The notes beneath the pieces are model-generated. The model searched no databases and was not told the origin of the DNA. It saw only the letters and a list, made by a program, of their open reading frames with translations. A stretch of DNA of 64,000 bases. Source: Paenibacillus nasutitermitis (GTDB lineage Bacteria > Bacillota > Bacilli > Paenibacillales > Paenibacillaceae). Shown in pieces: positions 17,522 through 26,994 of the stretch (its first letter is position 1; each line of letters opens with the position of its first letter). Where the stretch lies: positions 215,769 to 279,768 of the forward strand of contig NZ_BMHP01000005.1 of the NCBI RefSeq assembly GCF_014641075.1, written 5' to 3'. A program made the position numbers and the translations under genes.

Positions 17522-17797
17522 ATGAATACCGAACATGTAGATTCGCATCCCTATGCCGGCATGTGGGTGACCGCGGACGGCTATATCCGGCACGAGCTGC
17601 TGCCGAACGGAAGGTACGACGAAGCCCGCGGCGGCCGCAAGAGCGCTTATCAAGGAAGATATACCATCGAAGGCGATCATATCGAATATGTGGATGATAC
17701 AGGTTTTACGGCCGATGGCGATTTTGTCGACGGGGTGCTGTACCATGCAGGTATGGTGCTTTATCTGGAAGAACACAGAGGGGGGAGCGAGGAATGA
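17522..17797 (+). CDS. Atu4866-domain protein
   Basis: 91-residue beta-rich protein: YAGMWVTADGYIRHELLPNG, then SAYQGRYTIEGDHIEYVDDTG and a final GVLYHAGMVLYL match the Atu4866-like domain. ATG at 17522 follows GGAAGGAGAG. Its stop overlaps the start of the SDR gene (ATGA), so the two are translationally coupled. Function is unknown; members commonly lie beside short-chain dehydrogenases and AraC regulators. Confidence 0.8.
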   Translation: MNTEHVDSHPYAGMWVTADGYIRHELLPNGRYDEARGGRKSAYQGRYTIEGDHIEYVDDTGFTADGDFVDGVLYHAGMVLYLEEHRGGSEE

Positions 17798-18534
17798 TGT
17801 CTGCACGTGATGGAAAAGTTGTTGTCATTACAGGGGCAAGCAGCGGGATTGGCGAAGCAACGGCCCGTCTGCTGGCTAGCCAAGGCGCTCATATTGTCAT
17901 CGGAGCCCGGCGCTTGGAAAGACTGGAAGCCCTGGCATCCGACATTCGCGCGGAAGGAGGTTCAGTCGCCTATCAACAGCTCGACGTAACGGACCTTGAT
18001 CAGATGAAGGCGATCGTCCTCATGGCTCAAAAACGGTTTGGGCGGCTCGATGTTGTCGTAAACAATGCTGGCGTGATGCCGCTCTCACCGCTCGAGGCTT
18101 TAAAGATCGATGAGTGGAACCGAATGATCGACGTTAATATCCGCGGCGTTCTCCATGGCATTGCTGCCGGACTACCCATCATGAGGGAGCAAGGGTTCGG
18201 CCAATTCGTAAATGTGGCTTCCATCGGTGCCTATGAGGTGTCCCCGACCGCGGCGGTCTATTGCGCTACCAAATATGCCGTTCGGGCGATCACCGAAGGA
18301 TTGCGGCAAGAGGCCGGGAGCAATATCCGCGCAACCCTCGTGTCACCGGGCGTGACTGAGTCCGAGCTTGCCGACAGTATCACAGACGAAGGGGCAAGGC
18401 AACTAATGAAAGATTATCGCCGCATTGCGCTTCCAGCCTCTGCCATCGCCCGCTCCATAGCTTACGCCATCGAGCAGCCGGAAGGCGTCGATGTAAATGA
18501 GCTTATTATCAGACCGGCTTCGCAGCTTACTTAA
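17794..18534 (+). CDS. Short-chain dehydrogenase/reductase
   Basis: 246-residue classical SDR using NAD(P)H. TGASSGIG cofactor loop, an arginine-rich start of the second strand (GARRLERL, suggesting NADP), NNAGVM, catalytic Ser in VNVASIGAY and the Y-C-A-T-K active-site motif. Full length for the family. Substrate unknown. Translationally coupled to the Atu4866-like gene and probably controlled by the divergent AraC regulator. Confidence 0.9.
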   Translation: MMSARDGKVVVITGASSGIGEATARLLASQGAHIVIGARRLERLEALASDIRAEGGSVAYQQLDVTDLDQMKAIVLMAQKRFGRLDVVVNNAGVMPLSPLEALKIDEWNRMIDVNIRGVLHGIAAGLPIMREQGFGQFVNVASIGAYEVSPTAAVYCATKYAVRAITEGLRQEAGSNIRATLVSPGVTESELADSITDEGARQLMKDYRRIALPASAIARSIAYAIEQPEGVDVNELIIRPASQLT

Positions 18535-18633
18535 ATGTCTGTATAAATAACTAGTTCCCCTTTCTTCTTACGAGCTTAATGAAAAAATGAGTAATTAGAC
18601 GTACAAATGTCAGAAAACATTACATTTATCATA

Positions 18634-18678
18634 TTGATTTCACTTCTCTTTCGATTATAATGTTAATTAAACTAACAT
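18634..18678 (+). promoter_or_regulatory. Promoter for the secreted amidase
   Basis: TTGATT (18634-18639), 16-nt spacer, TATAAT (18656-18661). An ATGTTA/TAACAT inverted repeat (18660-18665, 18673-18678) overlaps the start region and could be an operator. Confidence 0.5.
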
Positions 18679-18702
18679 AATAGAAAGGGAAGTGCGAGAG
18701 AT

Positions 18703-20643
18703 ATGATTAGCAAAAATAAACTACGCATGATTAGTGGAGCATTTACAGCAGTACTTCTTCTTTCCCAGCTGGCAGCACCTGGGTACGCGGCAAACGCCGA
18801 CACAGAACTGGATGAATTTGCTTCGCAGAAGTGGGCTCCGAACGGCTTCCTTACATCCTCTAACAGAGAAAGCGCAGTTAAAGCAAATGAATTCGTGCAT
18901 TTGCTAAACGAAGTTGCCGATGCAGCGGGGTACGATCAAGACATTACAAATACCTTGGACTCCACAGTAATCAAACGTGAGAATGCCGCCGCTTTGCTAG
19001 ACCAAATTATAGATGTGCCTTATCCGGAAGATCCCTCTTTTCTTGATGTGAAAGACATCGCCTACCAGCCCTCCATTAAAGTAATTGCAACATCGGGACT
19101 TATGAAAGGAACATCCTCTAGCAGCTATGGCTTCGGCAAAGCGCTGACACACTCTGAGGCGGCTATCATTGCTTATCGACTCTATCAATATTTGCAGCCG
19201 TTTAATCCTGTAGAGGCTTCAATCGCCTCGATCCAGGACGCGCTTAAATCGGGCAGATTGACCTCAGAGGAGCTGGTAGAGCTTTATTTGAACCGAATGG
19301 AGCAATACGACGACAACGGTCCACAGCTTCATTCAATCATTGCAGTTAATGAGGCTGCCATCGAGCTAGCAAGAGGGCTTGATGAAGAACGGAAGAAACA
19401 AGGAGCGCGCGGACCGCTGCACGGTATACCCGTCATCCTGAAGGATAACTTCGATACGGCGGATATGCCGACAACCGGCGGCTCTCTGGCACTGAAGGAC
19501 AGCACTCCATCCGATGACGCTTACCAAGTGATGAAACTCAAAAAAGCTGGCGCGATTATTTTGGCTAAAGCGAATTTGCATGAATTTGCTTTTGGCTATA
19601 CGACGTCCAGCTCGCTTGGAGGACAAACGCTTAACCCTTACAATCTGGAAAGAGTACCGGGCGGCTCCAGCGGCGGAACAGGTGCTGCTATTGCCGCCAG
19701 CTTCGCGGCTGTAGGGATGGGGAGCGACACCGGCGGCTCGATCCGGGTGCCTTCCTCTTTCAACAGCCTGGTCGGCATTCGCCCTACCATTGGACTAACC
19801 AGCCGGAACGGCATCATGCCGCTTGCTCTAACTCAAGACACAGGCGGCCCGATTGCCAGAACCGTAGCGGATGCAGCTGCCGTTCTTGATGCTACCGTTG
19901 GTTACGATCCGAACGACGAAACGACCGCAAGCAGTATCGGCCATACCCCGGACTCCTATTTAGATTATTTGAATGCGGACGGCCTGCAAGGGGCAAGGAT
20001 TGGTATCGTACGGGAAGTATTCGGTACCGATCAGGAAGTGAATGCCGTGATGGACAATGCGATTGACGAATTGAAGCAATCCGGGGCGATACTCCTTGAT
20101 AACGTCGCTATTCCGAACTTTGCGGAAATCAACGGCTTCGAAAGCTTAAGCAACTGGGAATTCAAGTTCCAGTTTAACGATTACCTGGAGTCGCTTGGAT
20201 CCGACCGGCCTTATGATACTTTATCGGATATTATCTCGACGGGCATGTTCGATTCGTCCATCGCCCAGCAACTCAAGGACCGCAATGCTAAAGAAACCCT
20301 GGATGACGAAGCATACAAAGATATCATCCTGTTCCGTACGAAGCTGGCTCAACAGGCCGTTCTGAGAATGATGGCGGACCACGATCTCGATGCGCTTATC
20401 TTCCCAACCTCGGCTGAGCAAATTGTGAAGATTGGCGGAAACCAGACGATCGGCAACGGATTTAAGCTCAGCTCCTTCACCGGTTATCCGACCGTGACGG
20501 TTCCGGCAGGTTTCACGAGCGACAATATGCCAGTCGGCATGGACTTCTTCGGACGTCCATTCAGTGAGCCAACTCTGATTAAGCTTGCTTATTCCTTCGA
20601 GCAAAACACACACCATCGCCAGGCTCCCAAGCTTACGCCATAG
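18703..20643 (+). CDS. Secreted amidase-signature hydrolase with N-terminal SLH-like region
   Basis: 646 residues. A signal peptide ends near AAPGYAANA. Residues about 35-165 carry SLH-like features (ENAAALLDQII, FLDVKDIAY, GFGKALTHSEAAIIAYRLYQYL). The amidase domain starts near residue 170 and shows the Ser-cisSer-Lys triad: K247 (VILKDN), S322 (GGSSGG) and S346 (DTGGSIR), with normal spacing. It hydrolyses an amide bond outside the cell or at the surface; the substrate is unknown. GGGAAG upstream sets the ATG. It stands alone, followed by a strong terminator. Confidence 0.9.
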   Translation: MISKNKLRMISGAFTAVLLLSQLAAPGYAANADTELDEFASQKWAPNGFLTSSNRESAVKANEFVHLLNEVADAAGYDQDITNTLDSTVIKRENAAALLDQIIDVPYPEDPSFLDVKDIAYQPSIKVIATSGLMKGTSSSSYGFGKALTHSEAAIIAYRLYQYLQPFNPVEASIASIQDALKSGRLTSEELVELYLNRMEQYDDNGPQLHSIIAVNEAAIELARGLDEERKKQGARGPLHGIPVILKDNFDTADMPTTGGSLALKDSTPSDDAYQVMKLKKAGAIILAKANLHEFAFGYTTSSSLGGQTLNPYNLERVPGGSSGGTGAAIAASFAAVGMGSDTGGSIRVPSSFNSLVGIRPTIGLTSRNGIMPLALTQDTGGPIARTVADAAAVLDATVGYDPNDETTASSIGHTPDSYLDYLNADGLQGARIGIVREVFGTDQEVNAVMDNAIDELKQSGAILLDNVAIPNFAEINGFESLSNWEFKFQFNDYLESLGSDRPYDTLSDIISTGMFDSSIAQQLKDRNAKETLDDEAYKDIILFRTKLAQQAVLRMMADHDLDALIFPTSAEQIVKIGGNQTIGNGFKLSSFTGYPTVTVPAGFTSDNMPVGMDFFGRPFSEPTLIKLAYSFEQNTHHRQAPKLTP

Positions 20644-20673
20644 CGGGCCGCTACTAACGCCAAGGTCAAAAAC

Positions 20674-20714
20674 AGCTCATTTATGATGAGATTAATCATA
20701 AATGAGCTATTTTT
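20674..20714 (+). terminator. Strong rho-independent terminator
   Basis: Perfect 14-bp stem (AGCTCATTTATGAT / ATCATAAATGAGCT), short loop, followed by ATTTTT. It ends the amidase transcript and may also serve the convergent epimerase gene. Confidence 0.9.
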
Positions 20715-20754
20715 CTCCCTATCGTCCTCCCTCCCTCAGGTCCCTTCAACTTTA

Positions 20755-21597
20755 CTAGAGAGCACCTGCATCTCTTGCCGAATAAAACGACGGGTAAATC
20801 GGCCGATAATGTAACTCGTCTCTTATACGCGTTGTATCGACGATCATGTCCCATGGATCAAATTCCTGTTGCCGTGCTTCTGACGGTATTTCGCTATTAT
20901 GAAGCTGACGCAGCTCTGCAACGGAGATCGGCGCATCATCGCCCACATTGTAGATTCTGCCATCAATACCTAAGGTGGAAGCTGCGAGCATCAGGGCTTG
21001 ACTTACATCCGCATGGTGTACCATATGCATGCGTTTGGCTGGATTCCAATTGCGCATGAACGGAAGAAATTCCGCGATATGAGGGTCGCGGTCGCCATAG
21101 ACAAAAGGAAGCCGTACTATACGCAGGCCCAATCCCTGTTCGCGGTGAAGCTGCAGCAGAGCCGCCTCGGCCGCGACTTTGGTTTGAGGATAAGGAAAGG
21201 CAGGCCTAAGCTCGTCTTCTTCACGGTTTGGTCTTGAATAACCTCCAGGACCGTATACGTTATTGGTGCTGGAAAAAACAAATTTCGGCACACCTGCCTG
21301 CAGAGCAGCGCGTGCCAGAGCTATACTGCCATCGATGTTTGAAATTCTGGCGGTGTTCTCGTCAACCCCGCGGAACTGTGCTGCCAAGTGAATCACAGCA
21401 TCGGCGCCACGGATAGCGTCAACATAATCGCCCGGCTGCAACAGATCGCCCTCTATAAGTTCAGCTCCCTGCTGATGAAGCCAATCCGCCTTTGCAGCGT
21501 CCCTTACCAATACTTTAACATGATGGCCTCGCTGTAACATACGCGGAACAAAACGGCTTCCTACTTTACCTGTGGCTCCTGTTACAAAGATGTTCAT
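20755..21597 (-). CDS. NAD-dependent epimerase/dehydratase family protein
   Basis: 280-residue extended SDR: TGATGKVGSRFV cofactor loop, VIHLAAQ, FSSTNNVYG and the YPQTK catalytic Tyr/Lys. AGGAGG stands before the ATG. It is divergent from an HTH/MmyB-like regulator with a shared palindrome between them, so the regulator probably controls it. The substrate is unknown; the short length suggests an atypical reductase rather than a nucleotide-sugar epimerase. Confidence 0.85.
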   Translation of the reverse strand: MNIFVTGATGKVGSRFVPRMLQRGHHVKVLVRDAAKADWLHQQGAELIEGDLLQPGDYVDAIRGADAVIHLAAQFRGVDENTARISNIDGSIALARAALQAGVPKFVFSSTNNVYGPGGYSRPNREEDELRPAFPYPQTKVAAEAALLQLHREQGLGLRIVRLPFVYGDRDPHIAEFLPFMRNWNPAKRMHMVHHADVSQALMLAASTLGIDGRIYNVGDDAPISVAELRQLHNSEIPSEARQQEFDPWDMIVDTTRIRDELHYRPIYPSFYSARDAGAL

Positions 21598-21628
21598 TTT
21601 TTCAAATCCTCCTACGTTTTTTAGAAGC

Positions 21629-21645
21629 TATACTGGCAGTATAAT
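21629..21645. promoter_or_regulatory. Palindromic operator on divergent -10 elements
   Basis: Perfect 7-1-7 palindrome TATACTG-G-CAGTATA (21629-21643). TATAAT (21640-21645) on the plus strand and TATACT on the minus strand overlap it, so one bound dimer could block both the epimerase and regulator promoters. Confidence 0.55.
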
Positions 21646-21716
21646 AGAACGCGCACGTAGCTTCCTTCCTGCGTTTATCGTATGATTGAAAGTGTCAGGA
21701 TAAGGGGGAGTTATAC

Positions 21717-22547
21717 ATGGAAGAGATTTCTTCCAGAAGGTCGGTAGGTGAATTCTTGCGTTCGCGCCGGGAACGCCTTACTCCGGAAGATGTGGGGTTA
21801 GTATCCTATGGAAGACGACGGACCCCGGGGCTTCGAAGGGAAGAAGTGGCCCAGCTTGCCCATATCGGAACATCATGGTACACCTCTTTGGAGCAAGGCA
21901 GAAGTGTCAATCCATCAGAGGATGTACTTAATCACATAGCCATGGCGCTGCGATTGACTGAGGATGAGTGCCGCCATCTCCATCTACTTGCAAGACCGGT
22001 ACAACAGGAAAAGGCAGAAGATCCGCAATTAAATGCGGGTCTGGAGCAGATGATCAGGGCTCTTGAACCGAATCCGGCGTTCGTACTAGGTAGATGCTGG
22101 GACTTGCTCATATGGAACAAAGCAGCTGAGTTCGTTTTCCAATTGCCGTCATTTTCACATCAAATGCAGCACAAGCCCAATTGGATGAGACGTTTTTTGA
22201 CAGATACCAAGCTGAGATTGGACATAAAGGATTGGGAAACCAAAACACAAATCATGATTGCACGCTTTCGTGCGGACTACGCACACTTCCCTAATGATCC
22301 GAGGTTTAAGGAGCTTATTGAGGAATTTATGCAGACCAGCCCGCTGTTTCGCGAGAGTTGGCCGCTGCATGACGTTCAGGTCGTAACAGACGGCCGCAAA
22401 CGGAGGTACGATCCCCGTATCGGAGAGATGGAGTTTGAACATGTGACCTTACAGCCGCCGACCAATCCGGATCTGAAGATCATGATTTATACAGCTTCAA
22501 CGGATACTGCTGCACGCCTGAAACGTTTAATGAGCAATCAAGAGTAA
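21717..22547 (+). CDS. XRE-type regulator with MmyB-like ligand domain
   Basis: 276 residues. The N-terminal helix-turn-helix includes GEFLRSRRERLTPEDVG, RRTPGLRREEVAQLAHIGTSWYTSLEQGR, the signature of this Actinobacteria/Bacillota family. The C-terminal part (NPAFVLGRCWDLLIWNKAAE through PPTNPDLKIMIYTAS) is the PAS-like MmyB domain that binds a lipid-like ligand in known members. GGGGGAG precedes the ATG. It probably represses the divergent epimerase and itself. Confidence 0.9.
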   Translation: MEEISSRRSVGEFLRSRRERLTPEDVGLVSYGRRRTPGLRREEVAQLAHIGTSWYTSLEQGRSVNPSEDVLNHIAMALRLTEDECRHLHLLARPVQQEKAEDPQLNAGLEQMIRALEPNPAFVLGRCWDLLIWNKAAEFVFQLPSFSHQMQHKPNWMRRFLTDTKLRLDIKDWETKTQIMIARFRADYAHFPNDPRFKELIEEFMQTSPLFRESWPLHDVQVVTDGRKRRYDPRIGEMEFEHVTLQPPTNPDLKIMIYTASTDTAARLKRLMSNQE

Positions 22548-22554
22548 AAAAAAA

Positions 22555-22591
22555 CCGCCGTCCGATGCCCGTCAGGGAACGTGAACGGCGG
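22555..22591 (+). terminator. Hairpin after the MmyB-like regulator
   Basis: CCGCCGT / ACGGCGG outer stem with a 23-nt loop, preceded by a run of A and followed by cgATTTT eight nt after the stop codon. Probable terminator. Confidence 0.65.
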
Positions 22592-23202
22592 CGATTTTGA
22601 GTCATCGCATAAGTGTTTAAAGCCGATATCATTTTGCAAAAGCTAGTAGACCAATTCCGCCAGCACCTAGCCGGTCGAGATTCTGTTCATTACCTTCTAT
22701 GCTGTACGGCTTCGCTTGTTCAAAATCCTCTCATACTCGTGCGCAGCAATAACTTCATTTCCACCTATATTCATGCTCATCCCCCCCTCTACTACCCTAT
22801 GTTTCGGAATTCCTTTCTCCTCGGCAAGAAAGTTTCCCAACAGGTCCAGATGTTGCTTCCAACTCGTTTGCCGCTCAAAGTTTCTTTCAGAATTCTTTCA
22901 TTGCGCCCTGTTATACTTCAAAGGGGCACCCCCGTATCGCTAACGCCACCTTGGGTTGGCTTACTGGTTGAGTACTCCATATTGGTGACCAATCAACTTC
23001 TCAATGTTGACATTTTGGAAAGGTGGTAAAGAATGCTACAGGTAAATTGTGAGTGAAATATTGAGGGATCAGAAGGTGAGAGTACAAAGCAATGGCAAGC
23101 AGTATGAAAGGGGTATCCATTGATCGTTCATATTGCAATGGGAAGTACTAATTGGCTTTAGAACTTATTATTGTTGTGTTATTCAGAATGAGGAGGACTC
23201 GT
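22592..23202. other. Intergenic region upstream of the SLH protein
   Basis: About 610 bp without a recognised gene. A 138-codon plus-strand ORF at 22613-23029 has no ribosome-binding site or family motif and is probably noise. On the minus strand, a 27-codon ORF at 22697-22780 (protein starting MSMNIGGNEVIAAHEY) has a strong AGGGGGG site directly before its ATG and could be a small peptide gene. Confidence 0.35.
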
Positions 23203-26139
23203 ATGCGTAGTTATTTACATAAAATATCAGTGGTCTTTTTATTATTGTGCTTGATCATAAGCATAGTACCTGCACTAGTACAAACAACAAGTGCCATTCC
23301 TGGGACAGGACCCGTCATCACCGATGTAAGCATCGTATCGAATCATGCTGGGGATTCCACAAAAGCCATGATTGGTGATACGATCACGCTCAGCTTTACT
23401 ACCGATGAGCCGGTCACCAAATTAGGCAGCTTCAAGATCAATGGTAGCAACCCGGATACATTCACGAATGTAGGCAATCGATATACCGCTACCCATCTCG
23501 TCGACTCAGGAGATCCGGTGACAGGGGCGCCTGCTACTTTCCAAATCAACGTAAAAAATGCGGCCGGGATCTTCTCCTTAACGGTGGAAGCTACCACGGA
23601 CGGAAGCACAGTTACGATCATTGGGAAACAGCCCGTCATCACCGATGTAAGCATCGCATCGAATCATGCGGGAGATGCCACAAAAGCCACGATTGGCGAT
23701 ACGATCACGCTCAGCTTCACTACCGATGAGCCGGTCACCAAATTAGGGAACTTCAAGATTAATGGCAGCAACCCGGATACGTTCACAAATGTAGGCAATC
23801 GGTATACCGCAACCCATCTCGTCGACTCAGGAGATCCGGTGACAGGGGCGCCTGCTACTTTCCAAATCAACGTAAAAAATGCGGCCGGGATCTTCTCCTT
23901 AACGGTGGAAGCTACCACAGACGGGAGCACAGTTACGATCATTGGGAAACAGCCCGTCATCACCGATGTAAGCATCGCATCGAATCATGCGGGAGATGCC
24001 ACAAAAGCCACGATTGGCGATACGATCACGCTCAGCTTCACTGCCGATGAGCCAGTCACCAAATTAGGCAGCTTCAAGATCAATGGCAGCAACCCGGATA
24101 CGTTCACGAATGTAGGCAATCGATATACCGCAACCCATCTCGTCGACTCAGGAGATCCGGTGACAGGCGTGCCTGCTACTTTCCAAATCAACGTAAAAAA
24201 TGCGGCAGGGATCTTCTCCTTAACGGTGGAAGCTACCACCGACGGAAGCTCGGTTACGATTATCGGAGAACAGCCCGTGCCTTCGCCAGTAATCACCAGC
24301 CATCCGAGTGATGCAACGGTAGATGAGGGTGGAAGTACAACCTTCTCGGTGACTGCATCCCATGCAACCTCGTATCAATGGCAGGTGAACACAGGTTTGG
24401 GCTTCACGAATATTAGCGATGATGCTCCATACAGCGGCGTGACAACAACGACATTAACAATTACAGGTGCTACAGCAGACTTGAATGGTTACGTGTATCA
24501 GGTGATCGCAAGTGGAGGTGTCTTACCAGAAGCAACATCGAATAGCGCGATTTTGACAGTGAACAGCGCACCGGAAGCACCCACTATAGTCAGTGCCGTA
24601 GCAGGAGATGCTAAAGTCAGTCTCACTTGGAATCTAGTGGACGGTTCGACAAGTTATAAAATATACAATAGCACAACCCCCAATAATTTTGGGGCGGCGG
24701 CAGCAACAGTAGATGGATCGGTAAATAGTAGCGATGTAACAGGACTTGTAAATGGTACAACGTATTACTTCGTGGTTAAGGCTGTTAAAGGAAACATGGA
24801 GAGTACAAACTCAAACGAAGTGAGCGCAATCCCTACAACCGTTCCAACAGCACCTACGGAGTCTCCATCCATTCAGGAACCAATAAACACAGGAGTTATT
24901 GTGCTTGTTAATGGCAAGGCTGAGAATCTGGGCACTGCCACAACAGCTACCGTCAGAAACCAGATCGTTACAATCGTAACCATTGACCAGAAAAAGCTAG
25001 AGGACAAGCTCGCGGCGGAAAGCCAAGGTGCGGTGATTACGATTCCGGTCAATACGAAATCGGATGCTGCAGTTGGAGAGTTTAACGGTCAATTAGTAAA
25101 ATATATGGAGCAAAAGCAGGCTGTCGTGGAAATCAAAACGGAGAAAGCTACCTATACCATGCCTGCACAACAAATCAATATCGATTCATTATCCAAGCAG
25201 TTTGGTGAGAATGTAGCACTTCAAGACATTAAGATTCAGATCGAGATTGCTGCACCTTTAGCGGATACCATGCAGGTTGTAGAAACCGCAGCCGTTAAGG
25301 GAGAGTTCACAATTGTAGTCCCGCCGCTCCACTTCACAGTTAGAGCTATTTATGGGGATATAACGAAAGAAGTATCCACATTCAATGCCTACGTGGAAAG
25401 GACTATCGCTATACCAGACGGTGTAGATCCTAACAAGATCACAACCGGCGTCGTGATTCAGGAAGACGGAACCGTTCGACATGTGCCAACGAAAATTGTC
25501 ATTGTCGATGGCAAGTATTACGCCAAAGTAAGCAGCTTGACGAACAGTACGTACGCCATTGTTTTGCATTCACTTGAATTTAAGGATGTCGCCCAACATT
25601 GGGCAAAGGATGCTGTGAACAACATGGGCTCACGGATGGTCATTGGTGGCATTGGTAATGATCAGTTCAATCCCGATCAAGACATTACCCGCGCCGAGTT
25701 TGCAGCAATTGTTGTTCGTGGACTGGGGCTTCCGTTGAATAACGGAGCAGCAGCATTTTCGGATGTAGGGACATCGGATTGGTCTAGCAGCGCGATCAAT
25801 ACGGCTTACTCCTACCAACTGATCAATGGATTTGAAGATGGCACCTTCCGTCCAAATGACAGAATTACCCGAGAACAAGCTATGGTGATTATTGCTAAAG
25901 CGATGATGATTACGGAACTAAATGCCAAGCTTTCTGTTCATGCGCCAGATCTGATGCTTCGTTCATATACAGATGCTGCGGATGCGTCCAATTGGGCACT
26001 AACCAGCATTGCTGACGTCTTGCAGGCAGGTATCGTATCAGGAAGAAGCAGTACGATACTTGCACCACAAGCTAACATTACGAGAGCTGAGGTTGCAGCG
26101 GTTATGGAGCGGCTGCTGCAGAAGTCTGGCCTGATATAG
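23203..26139 (+). CDS. SLH-domain cell-surface protein with Ig-like and fibronectin III-like modules
   Basis: About 978 residues. Signal peptide (HKISVVFLLLCLIISIVPALV), three nearly identical 107-residue modules beginning VITDVSIxSNHAGD, an Ig-like module (ITSHPSDATVDEGGSTTFSV, with SYQWQV), a fibronectin III-like module (APEAPTIVSAVAGDAKVSLTWN), a variable linker region, and three C-terminal SLH domains (FKDVAQHWAKDAV; FSDVGTSDWSSSAI; YTDAADASNWALTSI with TRAE-type motifs). SLH domains attach to pyruvylated wall polysaccharide, so it is displayed on the cell surface. AGGAGG sits 6 nt before the ATG at 23203. Likely adhesin or matrix-binding protein; no catalytic motif is seen. Confidence 0.9.
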   Translation: MRSYLHKISVVFLLLCLIISIVPALVQTTSAIPGTGPVITDVSIVSNHAGDSTKAMIGDTITLSFTTDEPVTKLGSFKINGSNPDTFTNVGNRYTATHLVDSGDPVTGAPATFQINVKNAAGIFSLTVEATTDGSTVTIIGKQPVITDVSIASNHAGDATKATIGDTITLSFTTDEPVTKLGNFKINGSNPDTFTNVGNRYTATHLVDSGDPVTGAPATFQINVKNAAGIFSLTVEATTDGSTVTIIGKQPVITDVSIASNHAGDATKATIGDTITLSFTADEPVTKLGSFKINGSNPDTFTNVGNRYTATHLVDSGDPVTGVPATFQINVKNAAGIFSLTVEATTDGSSVTIIGEQPVPSPVITSHPSDATVDEGGSTTFSVTASHATSYQWQVNTGLGFTNISDDAPYSGVTTTTLTITGATADLNGYVYQVIASGGVLPEATSNSAILTVNSAPEAPTIVSAVAGDAKVSLTWNLVDGSTSYKIYNSTTPNNFGAAAATVDGSVNSSDVTGLVNGTTYYFVVKAVKGNMESTNSNEVSAIPTTVPTAPTESPSIQEPINTGVIVLVNGKAENLGTATTATVRNQIVTIVTIDQKKLEDKLAAESQGAVITIPVNTKSDAAVGEFNGQLVKYMEQKQAVVEIKTEKATYTMPAQQINIDSLSKQFGENVALQDIKIQIEIAAPLADTMQVVETAAVKGEFTIVVPPLHFTVRAIYGDITKEVSTFNAYVERTIAIPDGVDPNKITTGVVIQEDGTVRHVPTKIVIVDGKYYAKVSSLTNSTYAIVLHSLEFKDVAQHWAKDAVNNMGSRMVIGGIGNDQFNPDQDITRAEFAAIVVRGLGLPLNNGAAAFSDVGTSDWSSSAINTAYSYQLINGFEDGTFRPNDRITREQAMVIIAKAMMITELNAKLSVHAPDLMLRSYTDAADASNWALTSIADVLQAGIVSGRSSTILAPQANITRAEVAAVMERLLQKSGLI
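23314..24276 (+). repeat. Three 321-bp near-identical tandem repeats
   Basis: In-frame units begin at 23314, 23635 and 23956, each coding for 107 residues with only scattered changes (for example TTDEP to TADEP, GAPAT to GVPAT). High DNA identity implies recent duplication or gene conversion; copy number may vary. Confidence 0.95.
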
Positions 26140-26424
26140 CAGGCCTCAATGCCTCCTCTCCGACACGATTAGAGAAGTAGAACTGTGGGATTCGGCCTTG
26201 TCCTCCACAGAAATTGCGGCAAGATGCTCCGAGAGGTGACTAATGGCATAATGGTACACTTATCCAGACCGGATTACAGCGTGTTGCATTATGTTGGCAT
26301 GGCATTGCAGAACGTAAACTCGTACTTTCGGATGTGGTTGTACCAGCTGATTTCGAATACGGAAAAGCACCGGCAAATGGAAGCAGAAATTAGTTTATGA
26401 AGCATATGACAGTAAATAGACCAT

Positions 26425-26461
26425 AGGGGTTCTTGGTTTTAAGCCAAGGCCTCTTTTTTTC
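26425..26461 (+). terminator. Rho-independent terminator of the SLH gene
   Basis: GGGGTTCTTGG / CCAAGGCCTC imperfect stem with a TTTTAAG loop, followed by about nine T. It lies roughly 290 nt after the SLH stop; the intervening stretch has no supported gene. Confidence 0.6.
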
Positions 26462-26631
26462 TGACTAAAAAAACGAAACGCAGTCATTTTCACAGTTAAA
26501 TACTATCCATAAACCAGACAAGACCCCTTTTTCGTGGGGTCATTTTCAGTAGGGATGTAATAATGAGAATCGTCCAGACACAGCAGGACTTTGACGTCCT
26601 GCGCCCGCGGAAGCACTTCCGCCTGGCCGAA

Positions 26632-26790
26632 TCACTCACCGGCATCCAACGCTTGATCGACCAGAATGCCCGCTTCCTTTTCGCCAAGACCGCCGAAAAC
26701 ACCCCACTTTTCGCCACCGCCGAATGTCATTGTTCCCAATCCTATCTCCGATACCAGCACTCCCGTATTGCCAAGCAAGTTATATTTCAT
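26632..26790 (-). pseudogene. Aldo/keto reductase N-terminal fragment
   Basis: 52 residues starting MKYNLLGNTGVLVSEIGLGT and continuing through GGGEKWG, GGLGEKEAGILVDQALDAG, which is the standard beginning of an aldo/keto reductase (family about 300 residues). A good ribosome-binding site (GGGGGAG) survives. The frame ends in TGA exactly where the NFFDTAD active-site segment should follow, and downstream sequence shows no further reductase motif. Remnant of a deleted gene. Confidence 0.75.
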
Positions 26791-26994
26791 TGTCTTTACT
26801 CCCCCCATGTTTTGGTTTACATTAATGGAGACGATGCCAAAGAAGGTCTAGGTATGCTGCGCAATCCCAGCTCGAAAAAAGTCCGAATAATCATCAAAAA
26901 GCCGCTGAAAAAGCACTAAAACATGCCTTACAGCAGCCGCACACAGGTGGCGCCTGTGTAATCCTTTACGGTTTCATGAAATGTATAAGCCGGG

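Noticed and set aside
22613..23029. 138-codon plus-strand ORF
   Set aside because: No ribosome-binding site, no family motif, irregular composition.
23343..24296. Three identical 103-codon minus-strand ORFs
   Set aside because: Exact shadows of the three SLH-protein repeats, with no start signals.
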